Positions 1 to 11,100 of a stretch of DNA of 64,000 nucleotides are shown here, piece by piece. The notes beneath the pieces were generated by a model. It was not told the DNA's origin. It saw only the letters and a program-made list of their open reading frames with translations, and did no database searches. The translations under genes were made by a program, and so were the position numbers. Within the stretch, counting starts at the first letter, position 1, and every line of letters begins with the position of its first letter. The stretch covers positions 1,426,001-1,490,000 of the forward strand of contig VWND01000002.1 of assembly GCA_009599575.1 (NCBI GenBank), in the 5' to 3' direction. This stretch comes from Blumeriella jaapii (taxonomy: Eukaryota; Ascomycota; Leotiomycetes; Helotiales; Drepanopezizaceae).

Positions 1-2
1 CC

Positions 3-140
3 TGGTATGATGCTGCAGCCAAACGCCGTGGAACGTCGGCATCGTACTGGAGCCAAGAGACATATCAGATATGCGACAAGGATCATTGCCATGAGATACA
101 GACACTTGGAGCTCTCCGAACCAAACGAATGCCACTGTAA
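3..140 (+). CDS. Possible 3' end of a gene running in from the left edge
   Basis: An open frame enters from the left edge and stops at TAA 138-140, giving about 45 residues. The peptide is Arg/Lys-rich with a Cys-His cluster (CDKDHCHE) and ends in KRMPL. No start or splice acceptor can be judged because the window begins inside it. Composition looks coding, but 45 codons is too short to be certain. It could equally be a chance open frame in the spacer downstream of the FHA gene. I do not recognise a family. Confidence 0.3.
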   Translation, partial: WYDAAAKRRGTSASYWSQETYQICDKDHCHEIQTLGALRTKRMPL

Positions 141-545
141 ATTAAGACCAGATAAATAAATGCAAATTACGCAATATGATAGCTTGGTCGCAGATGTACG
201 CTTACGCTTGTTAGGGGTACTCATCGTATGATTCTTTAACGAATTGAGGACCTGTAAAGTTTACAGAGCACTGGGTTGATGCCTTAATCCTATGGAAACC
301 AGCGGCGGACCGATGTGAAGGCCGTTGCACAAAGAAACCTAGCGTCCTTCACCGATAGCCGAAACGCAGGAAGAAACCATGATAGCCCGCCAGCGAAACC
401 CGTTGATGAGTCCAGCCCCGTAGAAAACTCCGATTCATTGTCCTTGACAATAGCACACGTGCCGATGGAACCTATCACCCTAAGCGCACGCCCCTAGCCC
501 TCCTCCGAAAAGAAGTCAAACAAGCAGACACACCTGAGACACCGC
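141..545. other. Intergenic spacer
   Basis: No convincing gene is seen. Short overlapping frames at 290-497 on both strands lack splice signals and recognisable sequence. It probably holds the 3' untranslated region of the minus-strand FHA gene. Confidence 0.5.
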
Positions 546-3188
546 TCATAGCAAGTCCGGAGCGGTCGCAACAAGTGCTGCGAAAATCGTGGCCCCTCCA
601 AGAGCAATGTAACCTACATTTCCCAGTAGCTTCTTCAGCCGCTTTGTGGGCCGTGATTTTGGAGCGTCCGAGGTTGCGGGAGCATTCTCCGAACCTTTTC
701 CTTCAATGACTGCCTGTGAAAGCAAAGCGCTGTTCATCGGGTCGACGTCTACATCATCCGACTCAGCCCAGTTCCTAAGCTCCAAGTTCGTCAAGTCGGA
801 CATTAAGTCTGACTTGCGCTTAAGGCTATGCGTGCGGAGGGATGGCGAGGACGTATCTATGATGTCAGGAATCTTGATCGCCGAACGTGGGCAGCATTTT
901 GGCTCCGAGGCAGACAGATAGGTGGCTCTGCTCGTATTATAGACATGAGGGCTTGTCATGTCGGGCAGTGGACTAGGAGCACGTTCTGGCATCGAAGGTT
1001 GATCTGGTTTACCGAGGAACGGACTGTAGTCCCGGGTTTGAATTATCGTAGCTGGCTGGTTCAGACTCGTCGCGCTGAATTGGCGGTCAATGAACTTACT
1101 AGATATGGCTTCTGGCCGATTTGCAGCGAGTGACTCGGACTCGAAGGTATTGGCAGGAGCAGCTTTTGATCGCGTAGGCGTAGGCTCTGCCGATTCGCTC
1201 AGAGAGCTAACAGCGGAACCAGTGACAGTACCATGTTGGCCCTCAGCCTTGGGTAATCTTGATTCTCCAAAAAAAACATTGATGTGACCGTTTGTTGCGG
1301 GGACAGAAAGAGCGGAGTCGGTGGCCACAGTGAAGTCGCCACTATTTGCCCTAGTCTTATTGACCTCCCTAGCTGCAAAGAATGCGGATTTTCCGCTCTT
1401 CGCTCCAAGAAAGCTTGATCCCAAATAACACGCACTGAAATATCCAGTAGGGGCTGCGCTCTTGGCCATTGCGGCATCAGAAGGACTCGGTTGTCGAGCA
1501 ATAGGGCCGGGCTGAACATGGAAATTCGTGATTCCAACCTGGCTTGGCTGTATAGTCGATCCAAGATAGAATGTTGCAGGCTTTGGAGCGGGGATTGCGG
1601 GGATTGCTTTGTGAAGAAAGTGTGTTTCTGATTCACTCTCCATTTCGCTATCGTATCCGACATTCCGAGTAAAATTTCCTAAGCAAGCAGGAGGAGGACC
1701 TTTGTAGTGTAAATCTCTCATTTCTTCATCGCCAGCTTCACCCAGCCCCAATTCGATGGATCCATCGTCTTCGTTGTCGCTGTCCTGGACTGGTTTGTCA
1801 TCGACGCGGGTGCGGATAACCGATAAGCGAGTGATATCGTTCTTGTTGTCAGTGGCGACAGCGGACTGGATGATGTTGTTAGTCGGAGTCACTTCAGGTG
1901 ACGCAACATTCATAACCGAGTCTTGAGCTGGTCCGGCATTGCTCTCTACGTCAGAATCTTCAGACGAAGATTCGTTCGCGGAATCATCAGATTCGTCGCT
2001 TTCGTCATTAAAAAGGTCTTCGATGCCCCTGACGTAAGCAGAGCCTATTGATTCATCGGCATCTGAATCATCGGCCTGAGAAAAATCAAACCTTTCTTCA
2101 TCCGAGTCGTCCACAGCCGGCAGGCTCCCCGCATGCATTCCAGTGCTCACTGAATGTGTGTTTCTGTCTTCATCGGCAGGGCGTCCCGCCATCACATACA
2201 TCGTTTTCTTCTCCGGTTCTGTCTCTCCGGTGAGATCTATGCTGTTAGATAGACTGCTCTGTGGAAAGTCGTCGCCTGTAAGGTCGATAGCTTCATGAAC
2301 CCCAGATGACTTAGGCGGAGATGATTCGATCGAGACCCCGTCCTCGGTGCTGTAACGGCGATTGCGTTCTTGAAACTTGATATCGTCCTCACTGAAACCG
2401 TCGCAAGCTTCCTCGCCTTCATCTTCGACATCCGAGGGATCTGGGAGTGTGAACGTGTTCGGTGCCCTTGATGATTGTCAGCAGCTTCTCAAAATGACTG
2501 CATTCGACTGGCAAGCTTACTTATAACGAAGGGATCTGCAAGTTACTAGAAATCTACATGCTGGGAAGACTTCATGGCCACGTGTGACCTCAGCACCGAA
2601 GGTAAGCACATCGTCGTCGTTGATGACCGTTGGGATATCTTTTGGGAGAGGTTGATCATTCAAAAAAGTGCCGTGCATAGAACCTATGTCTTTGACGATG
2701 ACCTTCTGTTGTTATTAGCGCAGCTCCAGCGACTAGACAATCAAAGTTACTTTGTTCTCGAGATCAAGACCCAGTGATGCGTGGTTGCGGGACATGACAG
2801 GGCTGTCGAACCAGGCATTGTTCGCAGCCCCGAGTAATCCCTTATGCGCAGTCTTCGAGGATCTGCCGATGGGAACAGAGGGTTTTTCTTTATTGAGGAC
2901 GATGTTGCGCTGAGCGATCGAGAGGTCGCCGTTCAAGGCTGTCAAGGTGACAGTCACTGTGCTGGTGTCAGGAGGGAAGTACGAGAGCAGTTCCGCGGAA
3001 CACAAGGTCCCGCAAGGGTTTGGAGAGCCGGGAGAATCATGAACAAACCCTGGCAAGACCTCTCCTCGACTTGAGACCTTCGACCTCAGACTCCCGACTC
3101 GGGCAGCTGGGTCGAGTGCCTGGCGATAGGGAGCCGTGCGTCAGAGAAACGGTGAGAGCAGGAGCATTAACACACCTTGAGATCCCAT
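546..3188 (-). CDS. FHA-domain protein with acidic middle and C-terminal membrane anchor
   Basis: Four exons fit in frame: 3188-3176, 3049-2751, 2705-2521 and 2466-546, giving about 805 residues. The tiny first exon encodes MGSQ plus one base. Introns have GT..AG ends and branch sites such as GCTAAT and CTGAC. Residues about 30-150 form a forkhead-associated (phosphothreonine-binding) domain: IGRSS, then NAWFDSPVMSRNHA, then GSMHGTFLN. A long low-complexity Asp/Glu/Ser-rich region follows. The last ~20 residues are hydrophobic after a basic KRLKK, as in a tail anchor. The FHA-plus-tail-anchor layout recalls SLMAP/Far10-type proteins of the STRIPAK complex, but that link is inference because I see no matching coiled coil. 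Divergent from the IFRD gene. Confidence 0.85.
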
Positions 3189-4157
3189 CTTGGCGCCTGC
3201 AAACGCCGTCCGATGTTCTGCGCAGAAAAAGACTGGCTGGCAGTGGTATCGCTATCGGGGGTCGAGGTGGCGTGGGAAGGAAGTCGAGGGTTCTTGTGGT
3301 GCTTGAATGACGAAACACAATGGGACAGCACGTCGACGCCCAAGCGGGGCCGGGGAAGGAAAAGGAGTGTCGTCTTGCCTTCGAAGCAAGAGACTTATTG
3401 GCTCAGTCGGGAGGGCGTGGTGCTGTTGGCGGAAGAAGTCGAAGGGCGTGGATGGATGGTGTTGGAAAGGCGAGACGAAGGACACGAAGCGGTCGAGGTC
3501 GAGGTCGAGGTTCGAGAGGAGGGGAGTTGAGAGTTGAGAAGGCAGCCGCGAGTGGAGTGGAAACGGCGCTAAGGCGGCACGATAGGCGCGATAAGGATAA
3601 GCTATATTCATGGGCCCACGCTCTATATTTAGGGGAAGGTAAAAAGTCAGTATTTATTTATTGCAGAGCTGGGAAGAATTTACGATTTGGTACCTCAGAA
3701 CCTCAATATGTAATATCTACCCGAGGCTGGTATTGAATCATGGGAGGTATCTATGACTGCTCCCACAGTGCAGATGAGTCGAGGCGCCCCTCGTGTCCGT
3801 ACCTGGTTCGAGCCACTCGTCTCCACCCCAGCGAACGCGGCCGGATGATGTCGAAGTGCCGGATTCCCATTTCTCCAGCTTTTTCCTTCTCCACCAGTCC
3901 AACCGTCAGACAACCACCGCCACCCCTTCAAACTGTCATCCACCTCACCTGCGGACGTTACCCGCGCATCGACGATAGATGGATGATTCACACGCCACGC
4001 TCCCAACATCTCCGGTTCCCCTTTGGCATTAATCGCGTCGCAAAACGAAACAAAACGAATCCGATACCCCGCATTCGATCGCTTTCCTATTCTCCATTCC
4101 GCTATTGTGCGGGCAAATCTGATCAGCTGCTCCGTATACCTTCTACAGGCTCTCAAC
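3189..4157. promoter_or_regulatory. Divergent promoter region between FHA and IFRD genes
   Basis: This 969-base spacer separates two start codons facing away from each other, so it must hold both promoters and 5' leaders. It contains short GAGGTC repeats near 3495-3520 and a TATATTTA stretch near 3625. Open frames inside it on both strands are GC-rich shadows without recognisable protein. Confidence 0.5.
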
Positions 4158-5591
4158 ATGCACGACCTTCGAAGGCAAGCTCTTGAGAGCGGCAAAACGG
4201 TCTCGAAGAAGGCCCAGTCACGTCTGTCTTCTCGCGTGTCCTCGGCGGCAAACTCGCGTTCAAATTCCCGAGCTGTGTCCCGTCAAGCCTCCGATGATGA
4301 AGAAGGGAACCTGAGCGATAACACAAACTGGAGGTGAGTTTCATGGAGAGAATACCGCAGATTCGGGCGCAGGCGCATGTTAACACAGCGTCATAGCACC
4401 AACTCGATCGACGAAATGATCTCCACTGATGGGCCGGGAGACGCCCCCGAGATCTGGAAGCAGGATCTTGGGGATCGCATGGAAGAGATCATCGACAGAA
4501 AGCGGAGCAGCGTTCAAGGTCGCGAGGCAACGCTCGCACAATTTGTCTACATTGTCATGGGCCACTTCGCCTTTGACCAGATAAACAGCAAGGCATCAGA
4601 GCTGTTCCCAGCCTTGCTGAAGAGCATCAAGGCCGGCAGCAGCGAGAAGGAAACTTCTACTGCTTTGAGAGGTTCGTGGAAACTCTAGCCTAGTGTGAGA
4701 AGCGCCGACTGACGGGTATGGCTAGCTATCGCGCTCTCACTCATTACAGTCCCCTCAGAAACTGTTTACGATTCGATCTTCAAGACCTTGAAGAACGCAT
4801 ACACCGACTCCGAGTCGCATACTGTGAAGGCGGTCGCAATACACGCCCTCAGCGCAGCTGCTGTCTTCGGCGGCGCTGGGGATTCTGAAATCGAAGAAAT
4901 TATGGATGACTTTCTTGAGGTGATCGAGTCTGATGGAGCTTCGATCGAAGCGGAGGACAGTGCAGAGGTTGTAACGGCTGCTTGCGAAGCTTGGGGGTTT
5001 CTCGCAACAACATTAGACGATCTAGAAGACAAGACCGAAGCCGCGATGGATGCTTTTGTCGAACAACTGGATAGCAGTGACGCTACGGTACAAGTTGCCG
5101 CAGGAGAGAACATAGCTCTCTTGTTCGAAAAGAGCTACACCGAACGCGAATCTGGCGACGACCCAGTTAGCGACGAAGAAGACGACCAAGGGTTTGCCGT
5201 TGATGCCAGCTTCGTCAAGAGATACGATGTCTACCGCCAGAGAAACCAACTAGAGCACAAACTGTCAACACTTGCGCGGGAAAGCTCTAAGCGAATCTCG
5301 AAAAAAGACCGAAAGATACTCCACGCGAATTTCTCGGACATCTTAAACACGGTAGAACATCCTTCCCAGGGCCCCTGCTACTCCAATGCGGTCAACCCCG
5401 AGACGAATCTTAGGTACGGCTCAAGAATGGTGGTTCGTATTCACAAGACTGGATCTATGCAGATTGACAAGTGGTGGAAATTGCATAGACTTCAGGCACT
5501 CAGAAGGGTCCTTGGGGCTGGCTTCGTTGTCCACTACACGGACAATGATGTGGTTTTCAGTTTCTTGCCCATCATGATCGCCAACCATTAG
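4158..5591 (+). CDS. Interferon-related developmental regulator (IFRD) family protein
   Basis: Three exons join in frame: 4158-4333, 4397-4671 and 4726-5591, encoding 438 residues. The N terminus (residues 1-60) is basic and Ser-rich. Residues about 70-300 are helical and repetitive (ARM/HEAT-like), as in the IFRD N-terminal domain. The C terminus has the IFRD_C signature: GSRMVVRIHKTG, WWKLHRLQALRRVLG, GFVVHY. Animal IFRD1/2 act as transcriptional co-regulators, and IFRD proteins have also been tied to ribosomes; the fungal role is not established from sequence. The start is the first ATG, soon after a TCTCAAC leader. No defect is seen. Confidence 0.92.
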
Positions 5592-8140
5592 AAGATTCGT
5601 GATACACAGCGAGCCGAGGGAAAGGGAACATGTTGGCGTTGGGACATCGGAGTATGGCAACGATGATAGGGCATGCATTGCGACATCTCTCCTTTGGAGG
5701 ACTGAAATACCCTGGGTACGGAAGTTTTTGGCATTTGGGGTGATTGGCTCGATTTGGAATTTGACTCGCTTTTCAACATACATAGATCGAACGTCGGTCG
5801 GAACGATCCTATCAATGCATTTATAATATTAACAATCATCTTGTGTGTGCCCGATTATGTAGCTGAGGGGCCGCGCCTAGGTATTGTTCTGGCGGTAGCA
5901 GGTCCTCTGCCTTTCTAGATTGACTGTACCTTCCATTTGCATATTGCCATCAGACTAATTTCGACTGTCATCTCTTTGTTAATCTTATGCTAACCTGGAT
6001 CATCTTCAAAATTTATGCTGCGCGACAGGTTGGCCAAATGAACGACTTGGGCAAGAAGGTCGTGGACGTTATCCACAGACACGCTATCGATGTCCAATCA
6101 TGCATGCATCGCTTCTTGGGGGAAGGGAAAATACGCTTTCTTTTGTCTTAATGTTTTGCATTCTGGACCTTGAAACACATATGTTAATCATTTAAAGTTT
6201 TGACATTAACATTATACTACAGCACATGACTGTGTTCAGTTGACATTGTTTTTGGTCTTATCAGAAGTATCTAAACTTGAAACCTTACGATTCTACAGTA
6301 ATTCAACCTTATTGAATGACTGACGCTAACATTTTGGCGGAGTACGTACGGTATCAAGCACAGCCGGGGAGACTTTTGATCACTGTGCTTTAGATGGCTT
6401 GGTGCAACCAACGGTTAGGTGATTTGCGCCAAATGCCATCAAATTCGAGTGTGCGTTTTGCTTTTTCGAGTCCCCCAATCAACCAGAAAGTATACCGTAT
6501 CGAAAGCAGCGAAACCCTCGAAGGACGACGTAAGCGAGCGATCCGAGCGAGCTTAGAATTTTGCGTGAATGCCAAATGCTATTTTATATCCTCGAGACAG
6601 CATACTCATACTGTAGGAGAGAGTAATATGAACAACCGTCAGGATTGGATGCAGAGAGACATCTGTCTTACATCTGCTTATCGTCAGTCAGCTCCTTCAA
6701 TTTCAGCAGCAGTACTGAGGACTGGCACTGGGGTAGTGGAGGAGTGGCAAGGGGTTTAAGCGAGCAGCTCCTGATACTATCGGAATAATGATGATCGTCT
6801 TATCTCTCGGGTCTTACTTTACTTCTACGGTGTATTGTTCACAGCCTTGTCTTGACTTTCTTAAACCCTTCGAGGCTTGAAGGTACTGTAGGTACTTGTG
6901 TATGTGCAGCACAGTGATACTCTGTGCTCACATCCCCATCTATTCGTTGCAGGCTCCACCCCGTCTTCCCCATCCCATGCTTCTCCGTCCATCTAAACTC
7001 AGTATTCACGTACATTTACCCATCTCCCAAAACAAAGATCTCCGTAGCAACGCCCAGTCTCATCGCCCCCACTGAGCGGCGGCGCATTTCCTTCAGCGAG
7101 CCTGGGCATCACCGCTTCCCCTGCCAGCTCCCGTGAAGCCGTCCGAGCCGTCCTCGCACGCAGCCATAACCTGGCCAGTAGCGACGAGATTGCGAAAACC
7201 TTGAAACGCCGAGCAGCCACCAGACAAACAAACCGGCCGACAGACCTCGAGCGACTCGAGCGTGTGGCCGTGGCGCCCCCGAATGGAAGTCGAAGTGCTG
7301 TCAGACGTCGGCAGAGATCAGATGTCGAATGCGAGAGGAGGGCGGGCAGAAAGCAAGTACAGTACAGCACAGTCAGTCAGTCGTGCTGCCGTGGACCGCA
7401 GTCGAGTTCCGCGAGAGAGGAGCGCTGGCAAGCCATTGGGCGAGATGTGGACATGAAGAGGCGAATATAACACTGCCACGCACTTGCTCGTACGGAGGAG
7501 GACCAGGCCAGCAGAGGGGCGCCCGAGGAGGACCGAAGCTCCGATCAGGAATACATCGTAGTCGCAGAGTTCGTCTTTCGACAAGCAAAGCGCGTTTGTG
7601 TGTTTGGTTTTCTGCAGAGAGGAGTTTGGAGCCACACAGGTTGTATGTATGTATGAATGTATGTACTGTATGTACATACATACTGCACAGTAGCGCCATC
7701 CAAGCCGCTGCGCTTCGGATTGATTAGGCATTCCCCAGGAAGCTAGCGCCTCCAGAGTCAACAACAGTTGACCAGCCCAGCCCAGCCTTACCAACCACTG
7801 ACCGTACCTTACCCAGCTACAGACTCCTCCTCGTCCTCCTCACCATCACCACCACCATCACCATCGCCATCATCGTTGCCATCATCACCGCCATTGCAGT
7901 GTGCGGTTTCTGCTGTTCCGCCGCCCCGTGATTGGGATAGCCTTTTCTACACCCGGCACGTCTGCCCAGAAAAAGCACTCTATTTAACTATCCCCGCTCT
8001 CCGCGACGACCCAGCTTCCTTCCGAAAAATCCCCTCCACCTCTCTCAATCCCTCAAAGCATCGCATCGTCGCCCGCAAAACGACCTTGATTCCTTCTCAT
8101 GCATTCTTCCAACGCACCGGCTGACAGCTGATTTGCCACA
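5592..8140. other. Long intergenic region upstream of the large RS-rich gene
   Basis: These 2.5 kb contain no frame with convincing coding character. A 121-codon frame at 6394-6759 has no recognisable sequence or splice signals. From about 7000 on the DNA becomes CT- and CA-rich. A GTAT-rich tract lies near 7640-7685 and CCATCA repeats near 7845-7890, typical of a long fungal 5' leader and promoter. A short TACAGTACAG motif occurs near 7358. Confidence 0.5.
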
Positions 8141-11100
8141 ATGGGCGCTGATAGAAAGGGTCCGCCGTTACCTGCGCCGACAGAGACCGATAGCACCACC
8201 GGAGGCACTGAGCTGGGGTCGAGAGTGACGGAGAAGAGCCAGTATACCCTGCCAGAGGACGGGAGCCCGGTCACCATACCCACACGGCGCAAGAAGGGCG
8301 ACAAGGACGGTCACGGCCTGAGCAGCAACAAGTCGCAAACGTCCCTGCTCATAGAATACTTCGAAGGTGGGAAAGGCAGTCCATCCGAGTCTCGACGGCC
8401 CTCTGTGCGAGTCAAAGTCACCCCATCCTCGAAGAGCAGGAATCGCTCATCGAATGACCACATCCAAATCACCGAACGAGGAAGCAACCGCAAGCCGTCC
8501 TACACCAAACGAATACAGCTGTCACCGCACGTAAAGAGCGAGAAGTCTCTGGTCGAAGGCGAGGCCGATGGCGACGGCGACGCTAGCAACAGCCTGCACT
8601 CATATCGATCGGCTACGGAAGAGTCCAACGTTACGTCTCGGGGAGGTGGCCCAATTGAGGTGGAGATAATGCCCAGACGACATGGAAGTCCTCTAATTCC
8701 CACTGCCGGGTCCGAATCCAAGTATGCGCATGTCAATGCCTCCGACATCTCGTCCATGCCCGCCGATAGCTTCCTTGACGGTAGGTCGCAAGAACCAGAA
8801 GGGAAACGCAGTCGTAGTCTCTCTCGGGGTGGAGCATTGGCTGCGGGTGCAGCAGCAGGCTTGGTCGCTGGGGCAGTAGCTGACAAGTTGAGTACACCAT
8901 CTCGGCGACGGAGTCGAAGTCTCAGCCGAGAACGGATCGTGGTTCAAAAAGCCGCTGAAAAGGTCCGGGGCGAAAAATCGGAACGACGGCGCAAACACAG
9001 TAGCAGAAGCCGTAGTGTCAGCGGAGAACATGCAACAGAAAGTGTGAAATCGCCGCGCAGAAAGTCAAGCCGATCCCATCACGAAGAGAGTGTGCTATCT
9101 GGGGTAGACTCGAGCTTGTTGAGTTCCCACCTGAGCGGGAAATCTGGAGACGCATCCTCCTTCCGATCCGGGGCTTCGAAATCTTCAATCAACAATCCGA
9201 AACTTCTGGAGACTGTTGAAGATGCCATCCGACGACTGATTCTTCCCGAACTCACAGCACTGAAGAGGGAACAAAGTAAGCACCAAAGCCGGGACCGGGA
9301 CCGCCGTGGCTCCATAACTTCCGGTAGTGTAGTCTCGCGAGATTCTAGAGAAGAGACTTCAAGCAACAGGCGATTGTCGGATCGTGGGAGCAACTCGGAT
9401 TTGTCGGCCAAGCCGAAAGTCATTCTTAACGACAATGAGGTTCTTTCTGGAAACACCGTTAAGAGCCGAAAGGCCAGACATGTTGATCGCGTCAAAAATG
9501 GAGATTCTCCAGGTAGTTTTGAGCGCGCGACCTCGGAAGAGACAGTCATTCGAGATGGCGAGAAGATTCACAAGAAACGCAGCAGCGATGGGCACAGAGG
9601 CCTCAAAGTTGCAGCAGCTGGTGCTGGAATTGGTGTCTTGACAGCAGCAGCTTTGCACCAACACCAATCTCAGGAATCGATGGAAGAGTCGCGGAAGGAG
9701 CGTCGCAGAAGAAGAAATAAGAGTCGGAGCAGAAGCGATAGCTTGACTGAGAGCTATGAAGAGCGGAGCCATGAGTCGACGATGCAGCCAATGCCATTGA
9801 CGAGTGAGATCAATTCTTCGGAGATCACCAGAACTTCCATCTTATCAGCGGACACGGAAAGACCGCACTCGGCAAGCCAAGAGAGGGTCACTCAAGTTGA
9901 AATTCGTGAAATCCCCGGAGATGTGGCATCGCCAACATCGAGTACGCCTACGAAAACAACAGTGACCCTGTCAAGAGGTCTCGGAATGCAACACTCAAAT
10001 GTTTCCCGAGGAAATCTGAGTCTCCATAACCGGCCTAGCCAACAGCATCTCCGCGAAGAAGAGTATGAGCTGGATGAACATGGACGCAAAATTCCCATTC
10101 AGTACTCGGATCGCGAGGACTCTGTAGTCGACGAGGAGTACAACAGAGGAACCTTTCAGACAATTTCAGCCGGCCTCGTTGGCGCTGCTGCTAACACCTC
10201 CATGGAAAATGCTGCTATGCGAAACGATGGGGATCTCAACGACGACGAGGATGTGGAGATTCCTGAGGGCGATCATCATATCTACTACCAGAATACCCAA
10301 GAAGTGCCACCCCCTTTACGATACATCCCGTATGCGCAGGAGCGTCGTGGACTGAGCCCGATTCAGAGTGTCTCTGGCTATACAGAAGGCGACCCCGAAA
10401 CCAACCAGCGAGATTCACGATTGACCCACAGTACGGGCTCATATTCGTCACTAGGCAAATCGCCCCAGCATCGTCAATCTGGCATCTTCATGAAGTCTCT
10501 CGACTCACTGGGTAACGTCCACAGAAACCACCACGACTTCACAGAGGTCAGAACAGGAGCGCTCACTGATTCCGAACTAACCCAAGATGGCGGCGATTAT
10601 TGGGAGGAGCAACACCGCGAAAACGACCGCAATCGCGGGATCGGATCGCCTTCCAGCTATCGCAGTTCTGACCCCCAGGGAAATTACAAGCGCATGACCA
10701 GCTACACAGACGACAGCATAGATGCGCCGATATCAGATGAGATTGCTACAGGTCAAAACGTCCACGGCCTCGGAGCTAACCCCGACTATGTTCACACACC
10801 TGTTGCCGTAGAATCTGCAGTTGCCTCTCTAGTTAATGCATCTGAACTTACTGGTATTTCCGGCTATTCTGGCACCAATGGCCAATACGACCGTAGAGGA
10901 TCGTATGCCTCCTTCGAAGACGACTCTGAGAGGCACTTCACTAGCCGAGGCAACAGCCCAAGTAAAGCCGATGCCACCAGAGATCTTGAGTACGGCATGT
11001 CCGAGAGAGGCAGTTCAAGTCAACTCAACAGCCCTTCGAATTGGGCCGAAGAATACGATGTCGACGAGTCTGGTCATAAGATTGCCATGCCAAAGTACAA

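Noticed and set aside
3795..3825. GGTTCGAGCC, resembling a tRNA B box
   Set aside because: No matching T-stem, A box or cloverleaf can be built around it. A similar GGTTCGAGT near 27735 fails for the same reason.
6394..6759. A 121-codon frame in the 2.5-kb spacer
   Set aside because: No recognisable sequence, and no flanking splice or promoter context to support it.
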